From the NCBI GenBank assembly GCA_031761405.1, contig JASEVX010000011.1, forward strand, positions 42,568,076 to 42,632,075: DNA of 64,000 nt, read 5' to 3'. Positions 43,510 through 55,182 of this stretch are shown in pieces (position 1 is the stretch's first letter; each line of letters starts with the position of its first letter). The translations under genes were made by a program, and so were the position numbers. Origin of the DNA: Serripes groenlandicus. Taxonomy: Eukaryota; Mollusca; Bivalvia; Cardiida; Cardiidae. The notes below the pieces were generated by a model. The model was not told the DNA's origin, searched no databases, and worked only from the letters and a program-made list of their open reading frames with translations.

Positions 43510-45085
43510 TTGTATAAAATAAATACAGCTAAACCAAAAATTATGATTTTTGAAAGAGGCCGACACACAAAATATAACTTTACGCTAAATAATACAATTA
43601 TCGATGTTTTAGATTCATTTAAATATCTTGGAATTCATTTTTTTCAAAAACGACAATTGGAATAGAACTCAAAAGAGGCTTGCTAATCACGCATATTTTG
43701 CATTACATAATCTTTTATCATTATTTAATCAAGTAGAGTTACCAATTTCACAGAAATGTAAACTATTTTATACACTTGTAACATCCATTTTATGCTATAG
43801 TGCATAGGTTTGGGGTATGCACGAGGCAAAAGATATTGAAATTTTACATACAAAATTTTAAAGAAGAATTCTAGGGGTCAAACAATCTACAAATCTTGTA
43901 GCTCTATATGGGGAACTTGGATGTTTTCCGGTTACTATCATAAGGAAGCTGCGAATGCTTAAGTACTGGCAAAAGATTCTAAAAATGAACAATAACATGT
44001 TAACAAAAAAGTATATTATTTGTTAAAAAATGACGTTGACTCGAACAACTTTTATATTAATAACTCAAACTGGGCCAGCCAGATAAAGAAAATATTGGAT
44101 AATTTAGGATTCTCAGATATATGGATGTATCAATTTGAAATAGATATACCGTTCGATTTAATTAAACAACGTTTAATAGACTCATATAAACAAAGTTGGT
44201 ACTCAGATATAAAAAATTCGAACAGATTGGAATCTTATTGTAGATGTTTTAATACCGAAACCAAATAAAGAATTATTTAAAGGAAGCATGTCTTACTGTG
44301 GGGCTAAAGTATGGAATAGTATCCCAGATTATATTAGACTCTGTCCTACAATAAACAGTTTTACTTCTAATTTTATCAAGTGGATAAAGTCGGGATAATT
44401 TTCATACTCGTACTTCTAATTTTAAATAAGGTTTAAAAGATTAATCATTTTAACTATAAAAAAATGAAAAAATTGGTGTTTAAATAATTTCAAAACCACT
44501 GCCTCTGTTTGATCTCTAATGCTAAATGTTCTATATTTGAATGTGTCATGTATTGCTATTTTATATCTTAATTACAGGGAAAATGCTTTAACTTTTACCA
44601 TCATTGAACTGATATATTTTGATTTCTATTATTATATGATATTATTTTGTTAAATCACTGATTATATTGTTAATGTGTTTGTGTGTATGTATAAATATGT
44701 GTTTTATCCAGAGGGCCCCAAGGAAGATTAGCTAATGTTAATTGGGTCACCCTCTTAAAATAAAGACTTTCATTCATTCATTCATTCATTCATTCATTCA
44801 TTCAAACATAATTTTTAATTTCGAAAATATTTAGATACTATAACAGATAGCAAATTAAGACGGGATTTAGGTAAATTTAGACTATCTTCACGTCAACTTG
44901 CAATAGAAAAAGGCAGATATAATAATACGCCAAGAGAACAAAGAAAATGTACATGTTGCAACCAAAATGTAATTGAAAACGAATATCATTTCCTTTTAAT
45001 ATGCCAAGCGTATAGACAATTGAGATTAAAATATTTTAAACCTTTTTTTTTGCAGTTTTCCAACACTTAATAAATTTGAAATACT
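43510..45085 (+). pseudogene. Degenerate non-LTR retrotransposon, RT C-terminal half, split
   Basis: In shifting frames it reads 'PKIMIFERGRH', 'FKYLGIHFF', 'NHAYFALHNLLSLFNQVELP', 'LCYSA', 'RRILGVKQSTNLVALYGELG', 'LRMLKYWQKIL' and 'RLIDSYKQSW' to about 44260. It resumes at 44825 with 'LRRDLGKFRLSSRQLAIEKG', 'CTCCNQNVIENEYHFLLIC'. These are the connection and C-terminal zinc-knuckle-like segments common in molluscan and cnidarian LINEs. Stops and frameshifts make it dead. Positions 44264-44810 belong to a second, inserted LINE. Confidence 0.8.
44264..44810 (+). mobile_element. Second LINE 3' end nested in the first
   Basis: Opens in frame with 'ELFKGSMSYCGAKVWNSIPD', then 'NSFTSNFIKWIKSG' and a stop at 44396-44398, the typical C-terminus of Jockey/CR1-type ORF2. 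About 370 bp of 3' UTR follows, with AATAAAG-like words and a (TTCA)n tail at 44771-44805. Its frame and tail differ from those of the host LINE, which continues right after. Confidence 0.75.
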
Positions 45086-45089
45086 TATG

Positions 45090-45730
45090 ACAAGTAACTC
45101 AACTGTAACTTTGTTAAACATTTCTAAGTACCTGCTCGATGCATCTAAACTAAGACATGACTTATTAAACCAGTAAATGTTAACTTGCAATTTGTTTAAA
45201 TTATTTTTGTATTTAAATTTTAGCTACTCGGCTAATCATTATGTATGTTAAAGGTTAATTTCCATGTTGTCATTATGACGGCTTATAAATGTGTATTTTG
45301 TAATTGATGAAGGCTATAAACGTTTGTATATGAATACAGATATTGTATATTGTATTGTATATATATATATGAGCTGCTCAGGCAACTCAGCTACCTAGTT
45401 TATTTTGCTTTCATTATAATTAATACATCTGACATTTACTGTGTCTGCTAAGTTTCGGATAAATAATATATATATACGTGTTTGCGATCGTGTACAAAAG
45501 TGTTGAGAATATGAAAGGAAAAAGGTTACTATGTCACGGCAACAACGGAAAAAGGATAACCAATACTGTCTTGTACAGTACCATGAAGATTGCGAGCTTC
45601 ATGTGCGCAGACGTGGACTTGTAAAGAGCAAAGAGGTACAGTAAAATATAACCAATTGTATATCATACAGAAACATCACGATAATTACATCTCTTTTTCC
45701 ATGCTCATTGTTTCGTACAACGAAGGTCAT
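45090..45730. other. 3' flank of the LINE and AT-rich sequence
   Basis: Probably includes the 3' UTR of the outer LINE. A TATA-type simple repeat at about 45355-45370. No gene. Confidence 0.4.
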
Positions 45731-45734
45731 CTAA

Positions 45735-46217
45735 GCCGAGCCCCAGAAGCGCAGTCGTCCTAGTTCGGCCTTCTTTCCGACATTTGACAAAAGACACTGT
45801 GACAACAGTTACAGTGAATTCACAACCTGGTGAATTCGTAACCTGTATATTATATTTTGGTGAATGCGTAACCTTGGGCAGGGACACTATATTACATCAG
45901 GGTCTTTCAAATAGTACTATTTGAAAGACCCTGATTACATGGTGTACTTCCCTGGGGTAAGTGAATTCGTACCCTGGTAATACCGTATAAGTGAATTCGT
46001 AACCTATTGAACAAAATATTTCGTAACTTGTTGTAGTACAAGTTTATATAATATGTGATAAATGACGATATATTTAATATGATTATAGCTGATACCTATT
46101 TCGGTTAAACAAACAAATCAGAATTGCTATCATTGCATTCGTCTTTCACCAATGGCCAAACCGATTTTGTTGAAAAAGCAGCCAGTTGCTTGGAAAGTGG
46201 AAAGTATGTTGTGTGGA
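45735..46217 (+). mobile_element. SINE split by a 320-bp insertion
   Basis: The head and body ('AAGCCGAGCCCC', 'TTCTTTCCGACATTTGACAA', 'GACACTGTGACAA') stop at about 45806. The body resumes at 46130 with 'GCATTCGTCTTTCACCAATG' and 'AAAGCAGCCAGTTGCTTGGA', as in an intact SINE where these parts are contiguous. The tail is lost at 46217. Confidence 0.7.
45807..46129. repeat. Insert with 'GTGAATTCGTAACC' repeats and a perfect palindrome
   Basis: Degenerate repeats of 'GTGAATTCGTAACCTG' flank a perfect 38-bp palindrome at 45897-45934 (arm TCAGGGTCTTTCAAATAGT). Similar repeats ('CTTCGTACCCTAGT') are at 46230-46345. Probably a non-autonomous element. No TSD was established. Confidence 0.55.
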
Positions 46218-46429
46218 GGGAATACAACAACTTCGTACCCTAGTCGTTTTGTACCAGGTATATTTCAGTAACTTCGTACCCTAGTAATTTTGTACCCGGC
46301 ACATTTCGGTAATTTCGTACCTTTTTGTAAGTTATTTCGTAACCGCCTTTGTAACCAACATTATGCCTTGGATAAATTCCTACAAATCTTGTATTTGGCT
46401 TGAAAAATGTTTCTCGTAACATGTTTTAG

Positions 46430-46725
46430 TAAATTGTATTAGCTCGATATGAGCAAATTCTCTTATTTTTAATGTCGTCTGCTCTGCTGCGGGTTTCTAC
46501 AATGAGAAACAATTTAAATATTGCATAATGTTGAAAACAATTTGACAAACGGCGAGTTAACGCGCTATGGACAAATTCTCTTTTTGTCACATTATTTTAA
46601 ATCTTATCTGCTACAGGTTTCTACAATGCAAAACAACTGTATATGCAGTTTTTAATGCCGTCTGCTCTGCTGCAGGATTCTACAATGCGAAACAATTTAA
46701 ATAGTGCATACTATCTGGGCGGGAG
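46430..46725. mobile_element. Rearranged TTAA-type MITE
   Basis: Arm pieces 'CGTCTGCTCTGCTGC' occur twice and a related form once, with 'GACAAATTCTCTTTTTGTCA' between them. Order suggests overlapping copies. Confidence 0.45.
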
Positions 46726-46732
46726 ACACTCA

Positions 46733-47530
46733 TGATCCCCATGGTTCAAAATTGGCATAGTACTCAAAATTCCCATGGCTAAAATGACAGGGTATTCAAA
46801 ATCCTCACTGCCAAAAAGATGGGGTATTCAAAATCCCCATGGTGAATTTCTATGTTTATTTTGTTTGTCACAGCCAGTCATTTAAATCATCATACTCCTA
46901 AATTAGATTAATATCTTTTATGATAATTACTTTAAATAATCATGTAAATGATTACCTTTAACTAATTATTTTGATTGTATAATTGCTAAATATCTTTTAC
47001 TTTAAATGAAAATTAGATTAGTTAATTATTTTGATTACATAACGGCTTAAGATCTAATTACTTTAAATACTCATGTGAATGAATGTGTTTGTACCATGGC
47101 TTATAACTATTTTAATAGCTTGTATTAATAATTGCGGGTTTAAAAGAGTTGTTTCAGTATTTCAAACTGTTACATCTTTGGGTATATAATATGATGTATT
47201 TTGGAATCAAAATCATTGCTCATTCAAAATGGAATTTATTAAGTAATAAAGGTTCTCGTAAATTTCTTCATGAAGGTTATGCTTTTACTAACATATTATT
47301 CCCTTTCCTACATACATAAGTTTTCAGCAGACAACTAAGAAAACATCTTGGCAAGTCCGGTTTTCTAATTGAACTAATTCCCCTACTCAACACCTTTGAA
47401 TACCCTGTCATTTTTGCCATGGGGATTTTGACTACCCATCGTAGGGATTTTGAATACCCTGTCATTTTAGCAATGGGGATTTTGAGTACTATGCCAATTT
47501 TCAACCATGGGGATTTTGAGCATGGGTATT
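46733..47530. mobile_element. Foldback element with about 115-bp inverted ends
   Basis: Left 46745-46855 ('ATCCCCATGGTTCAAAATTG', 'GACAGGGTATTCAAAATCC') and right 47385-47520 ('GAATACCCTGTCATTTT', 'CAATTTTCAACCATGGGGAT') are inverse. The interior is AT-rich with local repeats ('TTAATTATTTTGATT') and a MITE fragment at 47290-47360. Non-coding. Confidence 0.75.
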
Positions 47531-47534
47531 TTGA

Positions 47535-48015
47535 TATACACTCTTACGGTATATCAAGGTATAGAACATGCAACATGTATCAAAGTAAAAAATTACATTA
47601 CAATATCAAGAAGATACATTCGGCCTATTATACGTTAGTATAGGCAAATTGTTAAACACACACATTACGGATTAAATATATTTGTATTGAAAATCCAACA
47701 ATTGTTCCATTTAATATGAAAAAACAAATACCAAGGGGCTTATGTCCTCACATGCAGTGTTTAAAGAAGGGGATAATGTCCGAAGGTGATAATGTCCGGT
47801 TACCGTCTTTTTCATATGTGTAGACTTAAACATATTGATTTTCATTTGTAAAATATTACCCGTATATTATAGACATATTTTATTGCAAATATTTAGGTCA
47901 ACTGCTCTTATTACAAGATACAACACAATAAAACAATCACCCACGATTGACAGTATAAGTTAACATGTATAGTAAATTGTACAAGATAAATAGTAATGAA
48001 TAATACTGCAATTTT
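47535..48015. other. AT-rich, nothing recognised
   Basis: No repeat match seen. It ends at a possible splice acceptor (ATTTTCAG, about 48018). Confidence 0.35.
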
Positions 48016-48030
48016 CAGGAAAAGCCATTA

Positions 48031-48391
48031 GCACGTGTACTATCAAACAACAGCGCCAAGACCAACCCAGACTACGCAACAACAAACACCAGCGCCAAGA
48101 CCAACACAGACTACGCAAAAACAAACACCAGCGCCAAGACCAACACAGACTACGCAACAACAAACACCAGCGCCAAGACCAACACAGACCAACACAGACT
48201 ACGCAACACCAACCGACTATTGTGATGCGTAATGCAATCAATCTGAACATTGAAAATCTTTTAAAAAGACAAAGTGAATTTGAAATGTGTATGACTCGTA
48301 AAATAGACAGTACAAACAAACGGTTACTCGGTATTGAATCGTCCGTTACCAAGATCGTTGATCGTATACATTTCACGTTGCTTATTGGATG
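48031..48391 (+). pseudogene. Coding-like 39-bp minisatellite plus coiled-coil-like tail, frame broken
   Basis: Four units of 39 bp encode the 13-residue repeat APRPTQTTQQQTP (Pro/Thr/Gln-rich). A 10-bp tandem duplication (ACCAACACAG, 48177-48196) then shifts the frame to an early stop at 48230-48232. Without it the frame would run on through 'TIVMRNAINLNIENLLKRQ' and 'RKIDSTNKRLLGIESSVTKI' to a stop at 48389-48391. That tail has heptad-like hydrophobic spacing. The N-terminus is not defined: a stop lies just 5' of 48031, next to acceptor-like AGs. Could be a decayed exon or a transposon ORF1. Confidence 0.4.
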
Positions 48392-48399
48392 AATTGTTA

Positions 48400-49890
48400 T
48401 ATCAACCCAAAGAAGGGAAAGTTTCACTAGTCACTAATTGTTAAGGTTTTGGTATGGATCGGTCGGTGAACGAACTCCTGATACTACCCACCGGGGCAGT
48501 CCAGTGACCATGTCAACAGTGCCTCTGTTATACGAATATCGTATATTTGCGATCAGTTCAAATTTTTGATAAATGTTTGAAATCCAGCAGGGGAAAAATT
48601 AAAAAAAACACACGACGGATACTGAACGTTATGTATGTGTATTCCATTAATTAGACATTTACACTTAGAACGAAGTACAAAGAATAAATACGGCCACCGT
48701 TAGTCAACTCCCTGGAGAAACATATACATACTTCTTAGATAATGAAATAAGCGGCGAAATGGTGATAAAAGCCAATTAACTAGACGGTTCCAAGTACATA
48801 TTAGCATTTTGTTTTGTTTTTTAAAGTGAAATCGTCACAAATTTGTGTCAAACTGTATGTTGGTGTTTACATTTTCCTTGCAAAGAAAACTTGTTCCTTT
48901 AACTATTCTAATTCATCAACAAACTAAAAGAATCCTTAATTTCAAAGCTCGTGTAACATATTTTCTGATGGAATTATCCAATATTTCTTTGCACATCAGA
49001 AATCAGGTAACTTTGAGAACTCTGAACTAAAGGTGTCTCTTATTGGACGGTATTGTACCAGGGCTCGAACTTGAACTTTTTTGTACTGAAGGCAAACGCT
49101 CTAGCACGTCGTCCACAAAAGCTAGCGCCATTGCAATGGTTTATTCCCGATTGTCACAGCAGCAAGAACCAGACACATTCCGCCGTGCTTGATCTTCTTA
49201 AAATCGAGATATACTTGAGAATAAGTTATATTTCCAGTATTCATGATATATAAACAATAAATGATTTTCCTAAAAGTTTCAATTCAATAAATGCACTAAC
49301 AGTTCGTGTCTTTTAGTAGCAGGATAGCTAAATAATGAAAAGTTGGAATATGAAAAATAACCTTTCCTTTACCCCTCCCCATTAAGGGTAAAAAGCATTA
49401 TAAAATGTGGGACAGTCATGCACCGTGGCGATGTGGTGTAGGTTTCCCGTTATACGAATTTCCTTTAAAGAGAGCCGTTCCTTACACGTGATGTAATAGA
49501 GAGTGCCCTTATACATTATACATTGGCTATATATTTAGAATAAATTGAAATACGTTTAAGCATAGGACTTACTTTTTATTAGTGATAATAACAACACGTG
49601 GACCATCTCATATACCATTTTAAATTGTTAAAAACAATTTTTACATATTTGTTTTATGTTGCGCATATTTGACATTTTCCTTAATAAAATGTATCTCTCT
49701 AACACACCCAATATGAGCATATTTAACGCGCTTCAGTATCCAGTAAATACCACGATCTTGCCTGCGCCTTAGGGCAATTTGAACAAGATCTTCAAGGACA
49801 CCAACAATTTGCGTGATCATCTTTGAACCATCCGTAGAATGAATGAATGAATGAATGAAAGAACAATACAGAATGACTGTCTAAGTTTGA
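48400..49890. other. AT-rich, no gene recognised
   Basis: Short frames only. A (GAAT)n microsatellite at about 49838-49858. Confidence 0.4.
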
Positions 49891-49894
49891 TTGA

Positions 49895-50065
49895 TTTGTT
49901 TTACGCCGATTTTAACAATTGTTCAGTTATATCACGGCGTTACCAGTACTACAGGTCCTTTTATTCTGACAGCAGCCAGTCAGTCGCAATGCTAACCCCG
50001 AAATTCTGAGCGCCGAGAAAGGGCGGCCATTAATACCATTTTAAAAGTCTACGTTTGTATGCGAT
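49895..50065 (-). mobile_element. SINE-like repeat, minus orientation
   Basis: 'TTACGCCGATTTTAACAATT', 'GTTATATCACGGCG', 'GCCAGTCAGTCGCAATGCTA', as in the 12.7 kb copy. Confidence 0.65.
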
Positions 50066-50089
50066 AATTGTTTGAATTCATTTCAGCAT

Positions 50090-50330
50090 GTTTAACCCTT
50101 TATCTACATAAGGCATATATGCGTATTTGAAAGCATCTAGTCAAAGTATTGACATTCTATAAAATTTTATGAACAATGATTAAAAAAAGTTTAAAACATA
50201 TGTTGCTTTAGGAGAAATTGCTCATTTTGATAATTTCCTTTCTTTTACAACAATCTTTTCAAAAGTCGCCTGCTGCAGAGGAATCAGAAAGCGTCTGTAT
50301 GAGGGAAAGTGTTAAATGTCTGTTTGTATG
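50090..50330. mobile_element. TTAA-type palindromic MITE, best copy
   Basis: Left TTAACCCTTTATCTAC, right 'CGTCTGTATGAGGGAAAGTG' then TTAA. The inner arms ('GAAATTGCTCATTTTGA', 'CGCCTGCTGCAGAGG') pair with the left side. Length about 240 bp. TTAA at both edges. Confidence 0.75.
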
Positions 50331-50559
50331 CGGTGTGACTCGTACAATACAGATAATCCGTCCATTTGATCATGAATATTGGATGAGCTTTATATGGTAT
50401 GTCATTCAGACGGAAGAGAATCCGGATACAGGCTAATTGGTTTTAACAGCCAATTTTGTAACAGGATGTTATTGAAATGTTCTGTAATGTCAGTTATTTA
50501 TATCCTCATTTAAGTCAAGTCTCGAAAAGAGAGTCCTATATTCGAATTGCCGTTTATAA

Positions 50560-50818
50560 TTGAGCCGTCCTGCGAGAAAACCAACATTATGGCCTCTGCG
50601 TAAAGTATCGACCCAGATCAGCCCCCGCAGACTGATCCGGTCCGACACATTCAACTCAGGGGGATAAAGGGATATATAAATGATTCCTGAAACAGAAAAT
50701 CCACAGGATGCGACAAGTATCTATCCGGGTAAGCCTGCGCGGCATGCATAGGCTGATCCGGGTCGATACTTTACGCAATGTCCACAATGTTGGTTTTTCT
50801 CGCGAGACGGCTCATATA
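50560..50818. mobile_element. MITE of the TCTGCGTAAAG family, full length
   Basis: 'GAGCCGTCCTGCGAGAAAAC' and 'TTTCTCGCGAGACGGCTC' are inverse ends. The internal part matches the 11.9 and 52.4 kb copies. Confidence 0.8.
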
Positions 50819-50989
50819 CAATAACGCAGCAGGCCTCTCTTGAAAAAATGTGAGAACAAGAAAAAGAACCAAAACGTCTTTTCCCAAATTGATTCAGTAA
50901 AGTTTCAGCTTTGCAAAAGTTGCATTGTTTACTCAACAACTTTCGAAGTATACAATTGCAACGGATGAAACTAATACTTAAAGACATTG

Positions 50990-52085
50990 GAAATATGTGT
51001 TTCGTTTTCCAATGTGTTAGTCCTGAAACCATTTGATTTACAGTTTGCTTAACATTCATTGCAACTATAATGTGTCATACAAGATGAAGTTTTTCACCAA
51101 TAAAATGTTTTAAATCCTCTAACTACATGTAGATCAATTTGATAAAAAAAAAACATAGGTGCTTAAATATTAACATATATTAAAGTGTATGGCCTCTAGT
51201 TATAAGTTAAGTGTGGCACAAGCTTTGGAAGGAGAGGGGGAAGTATATTCTCCTTCCAGTTTAGCAGAAGTATGATAGCAAAAACGGGAGTATATAAACA
51301 AAAAATACGAAGTAATTTAAAAAAAAAATGAAAGATATTTATGATCAAGATTGAGCATTATGAAAGTTCACATGTATAGTCAACATATACCAAGAATTAT
51401 TAAGTTTGTTTGCAATGTCACTTTAATCGTTTTGAACATGCCAGTAGAAAACTGAAAAATATACAAAAGAGAATGGTCAAGTCAGTTCCCCAAGAGCAAA
51501 GAGCGAAAACCAGTCGGTACGAATCGTTCATCTCGAATGAAACATGAAAAACTGAGTACGAATTCAATGAATTTTAGAAATCGGATAAAATCGTGAAAAC
51601 ACCGAAGTATTAATAACGGAAGGAATCAGAGATAACTTTATTACTCTTTGGGAACCGATGACACCTTGTCGTCTATTAAATAAGAATGACCAAAATCGCC
51701 AAGCGATGACATGCTGCATTTACAAATAATAGAATGGGTCACGTTACGGCCCTGCATATTGCATAGTTGGGTTAACGTTGTTTTTACAGTTTCTAGAATT
51801 AAACTGTAATATGAAGTAATTAAAATGAATCATCATTGATTTTTTAAAGAATACCCATTTATTTAAAAATCTCAATATTGTAAATAGGCAAAAACATCGC
51901 CAGGAAATTTGTTGTAAGCTTTGGTGAATCGGGTCGTAAACCAAACTATAAAAAAAAGCGTAGCCTATGAAGTTAGGGGAAAGTTATTAAGTACCCATTA
52001 AATGTGTCTTAAGTTTTGTAATAACGGTAGAAGACATACGTATTTTGTATCTTGATGTAAATAAAAAGTCGCTTTTGTATTTACA
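50990..52085 (+). repeat. Segmental duplication, copy A (empty SINE site)
   Basis: Pairs with 61100-62330 in the same orientation: 'TTTACAGTTTGCTTAACATT', 'CATAGGTGCTTAAATATTAA', 'CTCCTTCCAGTTTAGCAGAA', 'ATAGGCAAAAACATCG', 'ACGGTAGAAGACATACGTAT'. At 51225-51240 the site ACAAGCTTTGGAAGG is uninterrupted. Confidence 0.8.
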
Positions 52086-52395
52086 TGCAATTTGTCCTGA
52101 TAACAACTTATCCTGTAGTGTGAAGTCAGAACAGCTATAACTATATATTTACCAGTTGCCGGCGACTGATGAAATAATTAAATTTGCATAAAAGAGTATA
52201 AACAAATAGTTTGTAAAGTGTTAGAAGCAGTATAAGAAAATGTTGCGTAAAGTTGTATAATCAAAGGTAATTTAAAGTTGCACAACGCAATATTAACACA
52301 AAGTCTGTGAATGTTTACAAACATATATAAACAAATAATATGCACAGTTGTATGAGCAATTGTTGTGGTATAAAAAGAGTTCAAAGAAGTATAAA

Positions 52396-52742
52396 CAGGG
52401 GCGTAGCTTTGCAATAATCAATGTGTAGGCCTTCTTGTGAGAACATTAACATTGTGGACTCTGCGTAAAGTATCGACCCGGATCAGCCTAAGCATGCCAC
52501 ACAGGCCTACCCGGATAGACACTTTTCGCCTCCTGTGGATTTTCTGTTTCAGGAATAACTATTCTATACATCTGTCCCCACTAAAACGGAATGTATCGGC
52601 CGGATCAGTCTGCGCGGACAGCGCAGGCTGATCTGGTCGATAAATTACGCAGATGTTTGTCGCCGCAGCTGCATTTTGGAGCATTTTGAGAAAAATATGT
52701 AGGCACGTGCCTACAGTGCATAAAGGGAGCTACGCCCCTGAT
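52396..52742. mobile_element. Nested MITE with CAGGGGCGTAGCT ends
   Basis: Most intact copy: 'CAGGGGCGTAGCTTTGCAAT' to 'AAAGGGAGCTACGCCCCTG', holding a full TCTGCGTAAAG MITE and the palindromes 'GCGCGGACAGCGCAG' and 'TAGGCACGTGCCTA'. Confidence 0.8.
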
Positions 52743-52749
52743 GAACAAA

Positions 52750-53730
52750 TGTTGTGTAAAGTTGTACAAAGGCGTATATACACAGGTAGTGCAAAGAAGT
52801 TCCAGCAAGTGTTGTGTACACTTGTATAAAGTGATATACACATATGTTTACACAGATGTATACACAGATGCTATGTAAAGTTTTAAAACTAGTATGAGTA
52901 ACTGTTTGGTTAAATTTAACAAAGAAGCATTAACAATTATTGTGTAACGTTTTAAGCAAATGTTGTACAAACAGGCATTGTAAAATAAAGTATAAACATG
53001 TCTTTTTTTAATTTGTACTCAACAGTAAAACCAAATCTCCTGAAGCAGGATAAGCTTTAGTATAAGAGCAACATGCAGTTTAACTGTTAACACATCCCAG
53101 TTTCCGCTGTCCCCTCGAACAAAAGAAGAGACAACCAAAATAACATCATGCATTATTCAAATTGTGACTAAAAACCTCAATGATATGTCGTCTTATTACA
53201 CTGGGTATAAAGACAGTGACATGACGTGTATTCGAAAAAGAAGTAACTACCTCTATGTTACGAAGGAGATACGATCCTTTAGTATAAATCTTTCAGCTGA
53301 ATGAATAATTGTCAGAATCGTTAGCTTGGAAAACATCCGGAAAAAAGGACGTGACGTCTGTAACATTCAGTATATAATAGAAACAGGAATGAAAATAGTG
53401 TTGAGATGCTTTGATTGGTTATTTTTTTTAACAAGTTCTTCCTTTTTATAATATTTTTAAATAACCAGGTTGCAAAATCACCAAAGGTCGCTGTATTTGT
53501 ATAAGGGAACAGGTTAAGTCAGTGAATTAATCTGCCGTAAAACAATTTTGTTTCTAGGAATATTCATGGTATTGCATTGCCATCGATCGTTCTGGAAATG
53601 TGCACCGAGAAAAGGAAACCCGTATCGTATCCTATAGTTAATTGTTTTTTTTCCTTCTTAAATGTATCGTCAATCTTTTGATATTTAAAATATTCATGAT
53701 TTTACTCTTCAAATGTACAGAACATGTGAT
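52750..53730. other. AT-rich, no gene recognised
   Basis: 'TTGTGTAAAGTTGTA'-type words recur loosely at 52180-52420 and 52750-52980, a degenerate dispersed repeat into which the nested MITE seems to have inserted. Confidence 0.4.
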
Positions 53731-53737
53731 GCAGATC

Positions 53738-53960
53738 ACTTTAACCTTTCCTAAACGTACGAAGATGCATTGGACAGCCTATGAACAGAAGACGGACCAT
53801 TGTGGCAAAGGGAGAAATGACTCATGATGCCCATGTTCTCCTTTTGCTACAATGAATTCAACTCTATTCGATAAATGTTTGTTCATTTTTACCATACTTT
53901 TTACCTATTTTCAAAGTCGTTTTCTGCAGATGTGTTGTATGTGGGAAACTGTTAAATGCA
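53738..53960. mobile_element. TTAA-type palindromic MITE
   Basis: Left TTAACCTTTCCTAAACG, right 'GTTGTATGTGGGAAACTG' then TTAA. Centre 'AAATGACTCATGATGCCCAT', 'TCTCCTTTTGCTACAATG'. Confidence 0.7.
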
Positions 53961-53964
53961 TAGT

Positions 53965-55104
53965 TTATTATTTGATACTTAAAGACTTCACATTCTAATT
54001 CTTTCCAACAAACAAAACATGTGCAGAAGATGACTTTAAATGACTTAAGATGAGCGATCATCATGACTGTGGAAACACGTGCACATGGAAGAGGGATCGC
54101 TCGATTTGATGTACTTGACTCTGTAAAATACTCTGGATTAAGATTACTACAAGTTTTATGAACTCTTCCATTGATATTTACTTAAGGAAACGTCAGTCGG
54201 TAATTGCTTACGGAGAAAAAAAATCACTTTCCCCTGCGCTGTTTTTAAATGTCTGTTGTAGATGCTGCATCAAAATGCGTCTGCATGTTTGAAATAATTG
54301 TAAAATATGTCGTTAAGTATTTGACCCTAACGATTCCTGGAATTTCTAACTTGAAAAACTCTGGATTTAGAATATAACTCTTATTAACTGACCCGTGATG
54401 CAAGGAGTCCGTTAGTCGGATATTTTCCATCAGCGAAAACTGTCACCCGTACGTGCTCGGACTGTTTCCACTATCTCTTGATCATTTTTAAGAAGTTCCA
54501 AATCAAAGTCTAAATGGGGAACATGATGAATTATTATGACATTGGCAAATGGTTAGTGTCTTTTATGCTCCATACAAATTTATTCTACATCATTGTAATG
54601 TAATATCATTTATAACCATAGTTTCACAATCTGTTGTGCAAATCATTTTTTGCTGTGCCAATATTGAGAGTTTCGCAAACACTACACATTCAGGTAAAGC
54701 CAGCTATTGGTTGCCGTTTAGAACTTGCTTTTGTAAACACATAAAATAATTGAGCGCCTGTAGCAATGATGACCAGTAATTGTATCTAGACTTATGTCGG
54801 TACAGTTGCGGATTACCGTTCAAATAAAATCCTCAAAATAAGACGAAATCATCAGAATTATAGATGGCTCTGTTCGAGGGTGCAATAACTGCATCTTGTA
54901 CAAGATGCAGGTTCGCCATGCTCGCACGAAACCGTCGAAATAATTATAGATATGTATATATGTATATATGTATATAGACTGCTTGTACCACACATTTATA
55001 AGAATGAATGAATATATGTACACAGACATTGGGCCGGGTGTTTTTTCAACGAACTTTGTTAAATCTTTTATTATATGTTATACACATGTCACTTTAATAA
55101 ACTA

Positions 55105-55135
<31 letters not shown>

Positions 55136-55180
55136 GCAGTCTTGGGCAGAGCTCACTATGTCATTGTCCGGCATTGTGTC
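53965..55180. other. AT-rich, no gene; (ACTT)n microsatellite
   Basis: A 22-bp palindrome CTGCATCTTG-TA-CAAGATGCAG is at 54889-54910 and an (ACTT)n run at about 55108-55137. No coding evidence. Confidence 0.4.
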
Positions 55181-55182
55181 TT

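Noticed and set aside
47960..48427. 155-codon minus-strand frame with Trp/Cys repeats
   Set aside because: Antisense of the 39-bp minisatellite; the plus-strand reading explains the period better.
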